From contig NZ_PUHY01000015.1 in the NCBI RefSeq assembly GCF_002967765.1, positions 434,001 through 498,000 of the forward strand: DNA of 64,000 nucleotides. The letters run 5' to 3'. The notes beneath the pieces are model-generated. The model was not told where the DNA came from, made no database searches, and saw only the letters and a program-made list of their open reading frames with translations. Made by a program: the position numbers and the translations under genes. Origin of the DNA: Blastopirellula marina. GTDB taxonomy: Bacteria > Planctomycetota > Planctomycetia > Pirellulales > Pirellulaceae. This document shows positions 56,984 through 64,000 of this stretch, one piece after another; position 1 is the stretch's first letter; each line of letters begins with the position of its first letter.

Positions 56984-58504
56984 ATGACGAAGGATGCTCC
57001 ACCGTTTCTCGAGGTCGAGAGGATCTCGAAACGCTTCCCAGGCGTGAAGGCCTTGTCAGAGGTCTCGCTGCGCATTGCGGCTGGTGAATCGGTGGCCGTG
57101 ATCGGCGAAAATGGTGCCGGTAAAAGTACGCTGATGAAGATCCTGGCAGGGATTCAACCGCCTGACGAAGGTGTCATCCGCGTCAACGGAAAGCCCGTTG
57201 AAATTCGCGGAGTGACCGACGCGCTGGATCTGGGGATCGCATTGATTCATCAAGAGTTGAATCTATGCGATAACCTGTCGATAGGAGCGAATATCTATCT
57301 TGGTCGAGAGCCCCGCACGTTTGGTTGGATCGATCAGGGTAAGGTGAATTCCCTATCGCGAAAATACTTGCAGCAAGTTGGCCTCGACGTCGATCCTGGA
57401 AAACCGCTCGTCGATCTTTCGATTGGTCAGCAGCAGCTCGTGGAGATCGCCAAAGCACTCTCGTGCAATGCGAAGCTACTTATCATGGATGAGCCGACCT
57501 CGAGTCTTTCCGCGCGAGAAGTCGACTGTTTGTTTGAGGTAATTCGCTCGTTGCGTGCGTCTGGGGTGAGCATCGTCTATATTTCGCATCGCCTGAGCGA
57601 GGTCCATCAGGTTTGCGATCGGGTGATTGCCCTGCGAGATGGTAAGAACAGCGGTGGGCTGTCTCGTGAGGAAATCACGCACGACAACATGGTCCGGCTG
57701 ATGGTAGGGCGCGAACTCGATCAGTTCTACGCACATCAATCGCAATCGCCCGGCGACGTGGTGCTGGAAGCAAAGGCGATCAAAACAAAAGCTCACCCAG
57801 CTCACGCGATCAGCTTTCAGCTTCGCGCCGGAGAGATCGTCGGCCTGGCGGGTTTGGTCGGGGCAGGGCGGACCGAATTATTTGAAACCTTGTTTGGCGT
57901 TCACCCGCCCGTTGACGGAACGTTGGAAGTTTCTGGCAGAGCGGTGACAATCCGCTCGCCGAAGGATGCAATCGCTCACGAAGTCTTCCTGGTGCCAGAG
58001 GATCGCAAGCTGCAAGGGTTAGTCCTGCCGATGGATGTCGGCCAAAACACGACACTGCCAGGGCTCCATCGTCTGTCCTACCTTTCGTGGGTTGATTCGT
58101 CGAAAGAGCAAAAGGTTGCCGACGATATGGTCCGGCGGATGCGAGTCAAGACACCCAGTACGCGACAAATCATTCAATATCTTTCCGGCGGCAACCAACA
58201 GAAAGTGGTCATTGCGAAATGGCTGGCTATGCATCCGAAGGTGCTGCTGCTCGACGAACCGACCCGCGGGATCGATGTGGGGGCGAAACACGAGATTTAC
58301 GAACTAATGGAAGAACTAGCCAGCAAAGGCGTGGCGATTCTGTTCGTTTCCAGCGAAATGGAAGAGATCCTCGGCATGTCGGACCGGGTGCTGGTGATGC
58401 ATGAAGGTAACCTGGCCGGCGAGCTTTCTCGTGACCAACTCAGCGAACAAGCGATAATGAACCTGGCAACCGGTCAAACGCTGGTCGCGGCCGATGATGT
58501 TTAG
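56984..58504 (+). CDS. Sugar ABC transporter ATPase (RbsA-type, two ATP-binding domains)
   Basis: 506 residues from the ATG at 56984; a TTG 18 bases upstream is possible. Two ABC domains: first with Walker A GENGAGKST, signature LSIGQQQLVEIA and IMDEPTSSLS; second with a modified Walker A region (GLVGAGRTE), signature LSGGNQQKVVIAKWL and LLDEPTRGIDVG. This is the layout of ribose/xylose-type transport ATPases. It powers import of the sugar bound by the previous gene product. Confidence 0.93.
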   Translation: MTKDAPPFLEVERISKRFPGVKALSEVSLRIAAGESVAVIGENGAGKSTLMKILAGIQPPDEGVIRVNGKPVEIRGVTDALDLGIALIHQELNLCDNLSIGANIYLGREPRTFGWIDQGKVNSLSRKYLQQVGLDVDPGKPLVDLSIGQQQLVEIAKALSCNAKLLIMDEPTSSLSAREVDCLFEVIRSLRASGVSIVYISHRLSEVHQVCDRVIALRDGKNSGGLSREEITHDNMVRLMVGRELDQFYAHQSQSPGDVVLEAKAIKTKAHPAHAISFQLRAGEIVGLAGLVGAGRTELFETLFGVHPPVDGTLEVSGRAVTIRSPKDAIAHEVFLVPEDRKLQGLVLPMDVGQNTTLPGLHRLSYLSWVDSSKEQKVADDMVRRMRVKTPSTRQIIQYLSGGNQQKVVIAKWLAMHPKVLLLDEPTRGIDVGAKHEIYELMEELASKGVAILFVSSEMEEILGMSDRVLVMHEGNLAGELSRDQLSEQAIMNLATGQTLVAADDV

Positions 58505-58545
58505 CCACACAGTACAACGTAACTTGAAAGGTGCATCGAAGATAA

Positions 58546-58645
58546 TTAACCACGGATTCCACGAATAAACACGGATCAGAACGAGAATTCCTTGGCGACG
58601 ACTCTTCTCCGATTATCCGTGCCTAACTATGTCATCCGTGGTTAA
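58546..58645. repeat. Nested inverted-repeat element in the ABC operon
   Basis: TTAACCACGGAT (58546-58557) is perfectly inverted at 58634-58645, with CACGGAT and ATCCGTG pairs nested inside (58570-58576 and 58615-58621) and ACGAATAAACACGGAT-like text between. Text of this kind is a dispersed repeat in planctomycete and related genomes. It sits in the 213-base gap between the ATPase and permease genes and could form a large hairpin in the mRNA. Confidence 0.7.
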
Positions 58646-58717
58646 GAACTTCGCTCCTTGAGGCTAAATCGCTGACCCGAATGAATCGACAAGCATGTGA
58701 GATGAAAGAAGCACTGA

Positions 58718-59710
58718 ATGCTTAAGAATGCTGTTTTGTTTTTATTGATCTTTGCGATCTTCGGTATCACAGCTGTGAACGTGCCGACGTTCGCCAACGC
58801 TCAGAACCTGGGGATCATGGCCCGCTGGACAGGGCTGTATGGAATCATGGCGATCGGTGCAGCGTTCGTGATCATCGCGGGCGGGATCGATCTCTCGATG
58901 GGATCCATGGTGGCTTTGGTTGGCGTCCAGTTCGGGATTCTCATCAATGATCAGCAGATGAATCCTTGCTTGGCAATGATTGTCGTTCTTGTCGGGGCGA
59001 TGCTAATCGGACTCGGGTATGGACTACTGATCACGAAGCTGAAACTGCAACCTTTTGTGGTGACTCTGTGTGGACTTCTGGTGCTGCGGAGTATTGCGCG
59101 CTTCTTGACGCACGACAACAAGATCTCGAACTTCGTCCATCCCGACGGAGGAACGAATATCGGTTATCTGACCGGCGCTGAGTTTCTTTCCATTCCCTTA
59201 CCGTTATGGATGTTGGCTGGGATTGCGCTCGTTTCGGCCTTGGTTCTTAACAAGACGACGTTCGGCCGCTATTTAAAGGCGTTGGGTAATAACGAGCAAG
59301 CGGCGCGATACAGTGGGATCAATACCGATTGGATTACGATCAGTGCCTATATGATTTGCTCGTTGCTTTCCGGTGTTGCAGCGATCTTGTTTGCGATCGA
59401 TCTGAACAGCGTTGGTCCGAATGAAGCCGGCACATTCTATGAACTATACGCGATCGCCGCGGCCGTGCTGGGTGGGTGCAGCTTGCGAGGTGGCACGGGC
59501 TCGATCATCGGTGTCGTCTTAGGAACAGCAATCCTCCGCGAGCTTTACCAAGCCATCGAAGCCCTACAATTCTCCGAGCTCGAAGGAACCGTGATCGGCG
59601 TGGTGATCTTGGTCGGTGTGATCGCCGACGAAATTATCCGCCGCATCGTTGATGCTCGGAGACGGAAGCAGGAAGTTAACGCTGCCAAAGAGAGGTCTGG
59701 CAGCGGTTGA
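58718..59710 (+). CDS. Sugar ABC transporter permease (RbsC-type)
   Basis: 330 residues with about nine hydrophobic segments. The family motif IIAGGIDLSMGSMVALVG is near residue 50 and the EAA-like loop AAVLGGCSLRGGTGSIIGVVLG near 245. One such permease normally forms a homodimer. It belongs with the binding protein and ATPase although the repeat element separates it from the ATPase gene. Short cytosolic C-terminus (RRRKQEVNAAKERSGSG). Confidence 0.93.
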   Translation: MLKNAVLFLLIFAIFGITAVNVPTFANAQNLGIMARWTGLYGIMAIGAAFVIIAGGIDLSMGSMVALVGVQFGILINDQQMNPCLAMIVVLVGAMLIGLGYGLLITKLKLQPFVVTLCGLLVLRSIARFLTHDNKISNFVHPDGGTNIGYLTGAEFLSIPLPLWMLAGIALVSALVLNKTTFGRYLKALGNNEQAARYSGINTDWITISAYMICSLLSGVAAILFAIDLNSVGPNEAGTFYELYAIAAAVLGGCSLRGGTGSIIGVVLGTAILRELYQAIEALQFSELEGTVIGVVILVGVIADEIIRRIVDARRRKQEVNAAKERSGSG

Positions 59711-59747
59711 TAGGAGCCTGCCATTTAGGGATCCACAAGGGGAATGT

Positions 59748-60422
59748 CTAGTCGTCTCGATCTTCGCTAGTGTTGTCTGTCTCTGATTCAACATGGATAT
59801 TGGGAAACAAGCGGTCGATTTCCACTGCCCATACAAACCAGATCAGCCATAGTTGGATGCTCCAGTTTTGGAATAAGAGTAGTGGTTTGTTGAATGGGCG
59901 TTCCTCTGGCCCTAGCAAGTAGACTACGAGCATTGAAACAAGGAGAAGTACAAAAGTGCTTTCCCTGGTTTCCTGCTCTGACCAACGTGCTCCGAAATAG
60001 GCGATTCCGACCGCGATTGATGGTCCGAATGTTGCCAGGACCTCCTGAACAGCACGCCCTTCATTTGAATACAAATGAGTTAGTCCCAGGAGAATGGCGA
60101 CAAATGTGATGGCGAATATCAACGTAGAGAGATGGAACCGGGGGCGGAATTTAATTTCAGCCCGGAGCCGCTTCTGGATTGCTGGATAGGCAAAGAGTGT
60201 AACTGACAACGTCACGGCAATATCAATTGCCAGAGCGACCAGATCAAAGTCGCGTTCGTAGACGATTCCGATCACTTCCTCGAAAAAAGGAAGCGGGAAT
60301 CCAAAGTACAAACTTGGTCCGATATCATTCGCAATGAAGTCACCGGTGAATAAATTTACCGCCACGCATCCAAAAAATACGGTGAAGATGGCAAGAAGTC
60401 GACGATGCCAGGAGCTTGACAT
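59748..60422 (-). CDS. Multi-pass membrane protein of unknown function
   Basis: 224 residues, about six hydrophobic stretches (~10-27, ~35-55, ~62-80, ~95-117, ~125-145, ~155-172 and the WSIQLWLIWFVWAVEI region). RFHLSTLIFAITFVAILLGL resembles the N-terminal membrane segment of many planctomycete proteins. Acidic end. Downstream of purQ in the same direction, 34 bases away, but function unknown. Confidence 0.65.
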   Translation of the reverse strand: MSSSWHRRLLAIFTVFFGCVAVNLFTGDFIANDIGPSLYFGFPLPFFEEVIGIVYERDFDLVALAIDIAVTLSVTLFAYPAIQKRLRAEIKFRPRFHLSTLIFAITFVAILLGLTHLYSNEGRAVQEVLATFGPSIAVGIAYFGARWSEQETRESTFVLLLVSMLVVYLLGPEERPFNKPLLLFQNWSIQLWLIWFVWAVEIDRLFPNIHVESETDNTSEDRDD

Positions 60423-60456
60423 TTTCTTTCAACCTCCCAACCGTCTGCGATGTGTC

Positions 60457-61236
60457 TTAGGCGAAGAACTCCACCGCGTTCTCAAATAGCTTCAAGCCGT
60501 CGCCGGGGCTGTTCCCTTCGCCGCGCGTCCAGCGAGGGTGATGCGTTTGGTCAATGTAACGCTCGGGATGCGGCATCAGGCCGAAGATTCGGCCGGTGGC
60601 ATCGCACACGCCAGCGACGTGACGCTGAGCACCGTTGGGGTTGTCTGGGAAGCTGACGCAATCTTCCCCTTGGCGATTGGCCGTATAGGTTAGACACAAT
60701 TGACCGGCGGCTTCTAGCTTGTCGAGCGTTTCTTCGTCGCGAGCGACAAAGCGACCTTCGGCATGGGCGACCGGCAGGTACATCTGGTCGATGTCCTTCA
60801 GGAAGACGCACTTCTCACCGTCGGTTTTGAGGTTCACCCAGCGATCCTGGAACATTTGGCAGTCGTTCCAAGCGAGCGTGCTCGACGGAAGTCCTTGCTC
60901 GTCGTCATCAAGCAAAAGACCCGTTTTGATCAGAATCTGAAAACCATTGCAGATGCCGAGGATCAGTTTACCGTCGTCATGGAATCGTTTGACCGTGTCC
61001 ATCAAATGGTGACGCATCAAACTGCCTACGATGCGGCCAGCAGAGATGTCGTCTCCATAACTAAACCCACCTGAGAGGGCGAGGATTTGATAGTCGTGCA
61101 AAAGCTCCGGCTTTTCCAGCAGGCGGTTCAAGTGAACCCGATCAGCCGTCGCGCCCGATTGTTCGAACGCGTAGGCAGTTTCCAGGTCGCAATTGGTCCC
61201 GGGAGAGCGAAGCAACAAGGCTTTAGGCTGAGCCAT
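60457..61236 (-). CDS. purQ: Phosphoribosylformylglycinamidine synthase, glutaminase subunit
   Basis: 259 residues, class I glutamine amidotransferase. Catalytic Cys in LGICNGFQILI; His-Pro-Glu triad end in GLMPHPERYIDQTH. It feeds ammonia to PurL for FGAM formation. It starts 22 bases after the purL stop. Confidence 0.96.
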   Translation of the reverse strand: MAQPKALLLRSPGTNCDLETAYAFEQSGATADRVHLNRLLEKPELLHDYQILALSGGFSYGDDISAGRIVGSLMRHHLMDTVKRFHDDGKLILGICNGFQILIKTGLLLDDDEQGLPSSTLAWNDCQMFQDRWVNLKTDGEKCVFLKDIDQMYLPVAHAEGRFVARDEETLDKLEAAGQLCLTYTANRQGEDCVSFPDNPNGAQRHVAGVCDATGRIFGLMPHPERYIDQTHHPRWTRGEGNSPGDGLKLFENAVEFFA

Positions 61237-61258
61237 GGCGAGAAATCTTTCCGTATAC

Positions 61259-64000
61259 CTACCAGTTCAGGGGAGCTTGCCAAGCCTGTTTCAACAGTTC
61301 GATGGGCTCGTCGAGTAGTGACTGGCCGTTTTGCTTAACGACCAGTTCTTTGTGCTGGGCAACTTGGCCGATCGCCGCGAACGGGACGCCATCCAAGGCG
61401 GCTTCAAACTTGTCGGCCGATTCTTCAGGTACTTCGCAGACGAACCGAGTATTCGATTCGCTGAAGAGTAACGCGACCGCCGAAGGCGAACTTAGTTCGT
61501 GTGGGATGTTTTCAAGCTCAATATCCGCACCAAGACCCCCAGCGAATGCCATTTCGGCCAAGGCCACTGCGAGGCCACCTTCCGATAGATCGTGACAGGC
61601 CGCGACGCTGCGGGCTTGAATAGCCGCGTGAATGCCGGCGAATACTTTCTTAGAAAGCGTGGTATCGACCTGTGGAACTTGACCGCCCAGCTTTTCATGA
61701 ATCAGCGACCAGTGCGAACCACCGAGTTCGTCCTTGGTGAGGCCCACGACGTAAATACGATTACCGGCCGATTTGAAGTCCATCGTGACACAAGTCGAAA
61801 CGTCTTCGACCTGTCCCATCGCACTGATCAGCAAGGTTGGCGGAATGGCGATCGTTTGCTTTTCGCCATGTTCGTCAAAGTAGCTAAACTCATTGTTCAA
61901 GCTGTCCTTACCACTGACAAACGGGGTACCCAACGCAAGTGCCAAGTCACGGCACGCCAAGGCGGCACGGACCAAAGTACCAAGCGTTTCGGGACGATCA
62001 GTGTATCCCCAACAGAAGTTATCAAGGATCGCAATCTTTGCGGGATCGGCACCGACGGCAACGCAGTTTCGCAGGGCTTCATCGATGGCACTAGCGGCCA
62101 TATCGTAAGGATCGAAGTCGCCGAAGTGCGGGTTCATGCCGCACGACAGAACGATTCCCTTACGACTGTTGAGCACCGGACGAACGACCGCAGCATCGCT
62201 CGGACCATCGTTCTGCACACCGACAAGTGGCTTGATCACGCTGCCACCTTGGACTTCGTGGTCGTACTGACGAATGATCCATTCCTTACTGGCAACATTG
62301 AGCGAGCTGAGAATGCGTCGCAAGTCGTTGCCGAGTGCCCCTTCGTCGTCGCTGGCAATCTCCAGCGGCTGTGTATTGGGAGGCGTGAAGACAGCATCAC
62401 GCACGATCGGTGGACGCCCGTCATGCAGGAATCGCATATCGAGTTCGCCGACAGTTTCGCCGTTGTAGGTAAGCTTCAAGTTGCCGGTCGGGACGAACTT
62501 TCCGAGGACGACCGCTTCACTTCCTTCCGAAGCGAACAAGGCTTCCAGCTCAGGCCATTTCTCTTCGGGAACCGCCAGCACCATACGTTCCTGAGCTTCG
62601 CTGATCCAAATTTCGGTGTAGGAAAGGCCTTCGTATTTAAGGGGGGCCTTCTCGAGCCAGACTTCGGCGCCCAACTCTTCTCCCATCTCACCGACTGCAC
62701 TCGAAAACCCACCTGCACCGCAGTCGGTAACCGCGTTGTAGAGGTTTCGATCCCGCGCTTCCAGCAGCACGTCGAGAACCATCTTCTCGGTAATCGCATT
62801 GCCGATTTGGACGGCACCGCCCGAGAGAGATTCACTTTCGCTGGTCAACTCAGCAGAGCTGAACGTCGCACCGTGGATACCATCACGACCCGTACGACCG
62901 CCGACGGCCACGATGAGGTCATTTGGTTTGACTTCTTTGAACGACATATCGACCGGAATCAGGCCGACATTGCCACAGTAAACCAACGGATTGCCAAGGT
63001 AACGATCGTCGAAGTAAACCGCACCGTTCACCGTGGGAATGCCCATCCGGTTGCCGTAATCGCGGACGCCGCTGACAACACCCTTCATCACGCGGCGTGG
63101 ATGCAGCACGCCCTGCGGCAGGCAACCAGGATCGGTCTCGGGTGGGGCAAAGCAAAACACATCGGTGTTGCAAATTGGCTTGGCACCCATGCCAGTTCCC
63201 ATCGGGTCGCGGATCACGCCCCCGATGCCGGTATTGGCTCCACCGTAAGGTTCGAGGGCACTAGGATGGTTGTGCGTTTCGACCTTGAAGCAAACGTTGT
63301 ATTCGTCATTGAAGGTGACGATGCCGGCGTTGTCCTTGAACACGCTGACGCACCAGTCGTCGTCCCCTAAGGTTTTGCGGATTTGCTGGGTAGCGGCGAA
63401 GATCGTTTCCTTCAACATGTTGTCGAAGCGGATCTCTTGCTTATCGTCCTTGTAGGCGATCTTACCTGCTAAGGTTTTGTGGCTGCAGTGCTCGCTCCAG
63501 GTTTGGGCGACCGTTTCTAATTCGATGTCAGTCGGATCGCGGCCCAATTCTCTGAAATAGGCTTGAATGGTCTGCATTTCGACCAGCGTCAGGTACAACT
63601 GGCCTTCTTTGCTCAGTTTGTTCAGGCCGTCGTCATCGAGAGCGCGGATGCCCACCGTTTTCAGCTCGAACGGTTGTGATTTGCCAAACGAGAGGCGTTC
63701 GAGATCGATCGGGCCGTGGATGACCTGTTCGACAGAATCGTTGGCCAGGAGCTTCGTGATCAAACGCTCGGTCTGTTGATCGTCCAGGCCACCGATCCAG
63801 TATTTGCGGAACGTCCTGACTGCCTCGGCTGGCTTGCCGAAGTCAGCGATGGCCCCTTGGGTGCTCTGAGCAACCGGATCCATCACGCCTGGTTTGGGCA
63901 TCACGTGGATCAGACGGTCGTACAGGTTCGAGGGAGCTTCGGCTAGGATTGCTTCGCCTGCTTGAGCGACAACCGCTTTCTCGACCACGTTATCGACCAG
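61259..64000 (-). CDS. purL: Phosphoribosylformylglycinamidine synthase, PurS-PurL fusion (5' end outside window)
   Basis: At least 913 residues; the frame stays open to the window edge, so the true start is beyond it. The visible N-terminus ([20 protein letters not shown] to [10 protein letters not shown]) is a PurS-like domain, which in many bacteria is a separate small protein. Then the PurL core follows: [47 protein letters not shown] and [16 protein letters not shown]. It makes FGAM from FGAR, ATP and glutamine with PurQ (next gene). Confidence 0.93.
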   Translation of the reverse strand: MVDNVVEKAVVAQAGEAILAEAPSNLYDRLIHVMPKPGVMDPVAQSTQGAIADFGKPAEAVRTFRKYWIGGLDDQQTERLITKLLANDSVEQVIHGPIDLERLSFGKSQPFELKTVGIRALDDDGLNKLSKEGQLYLTLVEMQTIQAYFRELGRDPTDIELETVAQTWSEHCSHKTLAGKIAYKDDKQEIRFDNMLKETIFAATQQIRKTLGDDDWCVSVFKDNAGIVTFNDEYNVCFKVETHNHPSALEPYGGANTGIGGVIRDPMGTGMGAKPICNTDVFCFAPPETDPGCLPQGVLHPRRVMKGVVSGVRDYGNRMGIPTVNGAVYFDDRYLGNPLVYCGNVGLIPVDMSFKEVKPNDLIVAVGGRTGRDGIHGATFSSAELTSESESLSGGAVQIGNAITEKMVLDVLLEARDRNLYNAVTDCGAGGFSSAVGEMGEELGAEVWLEKAPLKYEGLSYTEIWISEAQERMVLAVPEEKWPELEALFASEGSEAVVLGKFVPTGNLKLTYNGETVGELDMRFLHDGRPPIVRDAVFTPPNTQPLEIASDDEGALGNDLRRILSSLNVASKEWIIRQYDHEVQGGSVIKPLVGVQNDGPSDAAVVRPVLNSRKGIVLSCGMNPHFGDFDPYDMAASAIDEALRNCVAVGADPAKIAILDNFCWGYTDRPETLGTLVRAALACRDLALALGTPFVSGKDSLNNEFSYFDEHGEKQTIAIPPTLLISAMGQVEDVSTCVTMDFKSAGNRIYVVGLTKDELGGSHWSLIHEKLGGQVPQVDTTLSKKVFAGIHAAIQARSVAACHDLSEGGLAVALAEMAFAGGLGADIELENIPHELSSPSAVALLFSESNTRFVCEVPEESADKFEAALDGVPFAAIGQVAQHKELVVKQNGQSLLDEPIELLKQAWQAPLNW

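Noticed and set aside
61592-63370. 592-codon open frame antisense to purL
   Set aside because: Shadow of purL; composition typical of antisense frames and no recognisable domain.

Overview
The window reads as a chromosome segment of a planctomycete, most like the Pirellulaceae. The evidence is a planctomycete/verrucomicrobial (PVM-type) bacterial microcompartment operon, several short membrane proteins with the RFSL..L type N-terminus common in that group, a type 2 isoleucyl-tRNA synthetase, an SGNH-DUF1080 fusion and a CE15-type esterase. The strain cannot be named from sequence reading alone. There is no plasmid, phage, insertion sequence or CRISPR signature, so this is largely core chromosome.

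Layout. 1-350 is the end of a TPR protein. 425-9155 (minus strand) is a 12-gene microcompartment operon. It encodes a DeoR regulator, PduL phosphotransacylase, two hexameric shell proteins, acetate kinase, three pentameric vertex proteins, a CoA-acylating aldehyde dehydrogenase, a tagged protein of unknown function, a class II aldolase and a lactate/malate dehydrogenase. By family knowledge such loci break down fucose or rhamnose: the aldolase releases lactaldehyde, which passes through lactyl-CoA and lactyl-phosphate to lactate. 9540-14018 holds purN, ileS and an acidic protein. 14178-18000 holds a MOSC protein, an HNH nuclease, a degenerate tRNA-like element, a CE15 esterase, a PII protein and a receiver-like protein. 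18031-25598 (minus) is a chaperone block: groEL-groES-groEL, dnaJ, grpE, then fmdB, yacG and a membrane protein. 25989-32140 holds an M42 peptidase, a GNAT-nitrilase fusion, two secreted hydrolases and a small basic protein. 32239-35728 is a KaiC-like ATPase overlapping a hybrid histidine kinase. 36181-41262 is housekeeping (yicC-gmk-rpoZ-coaC, secG, tpiA, pheA). 41714-47553 is dnaK, clpB and three small membrane proteins. 47550-54268 is mixed: a kinase, a tiny lipoprotein, an OsmC protein, a divergent old-yellow-enzyme/LysR pair, an SGNH-DUF1080 protein and an ankyrin protein. 54446-59710 is an M14-like peptidase and a three-gene sugar ABC transporter. 60457-64000 is purQ and a PurS-PurL fusion that runs off the window.

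The strongest new signals are three. (1) Sigma-54 type -24/-12 elements lie upstream of groEL (25803-25818), dnaK (41550-41565) and the kaiC-kinase pair (35793-35808). The two chaperone promoters also share an inverted repeat, TGCCA-N3-TGGCA, about 110-150 bp upstream of the predicted start, where an enhancer-binding activator would sit. (2) The sugar-binding lipoprotein at 55724-56923 appears circularly permuted: the C-terminal half of the fold precedes the N-terminal half. (3) The microcompartment operon has an untyped tagged cargo protein, a vertex protein with a long charged tail, and a dehydrogenase with a malate-type arginine at the specificity position. All positions and motifs were read by eye; no search or structure prediction was run.
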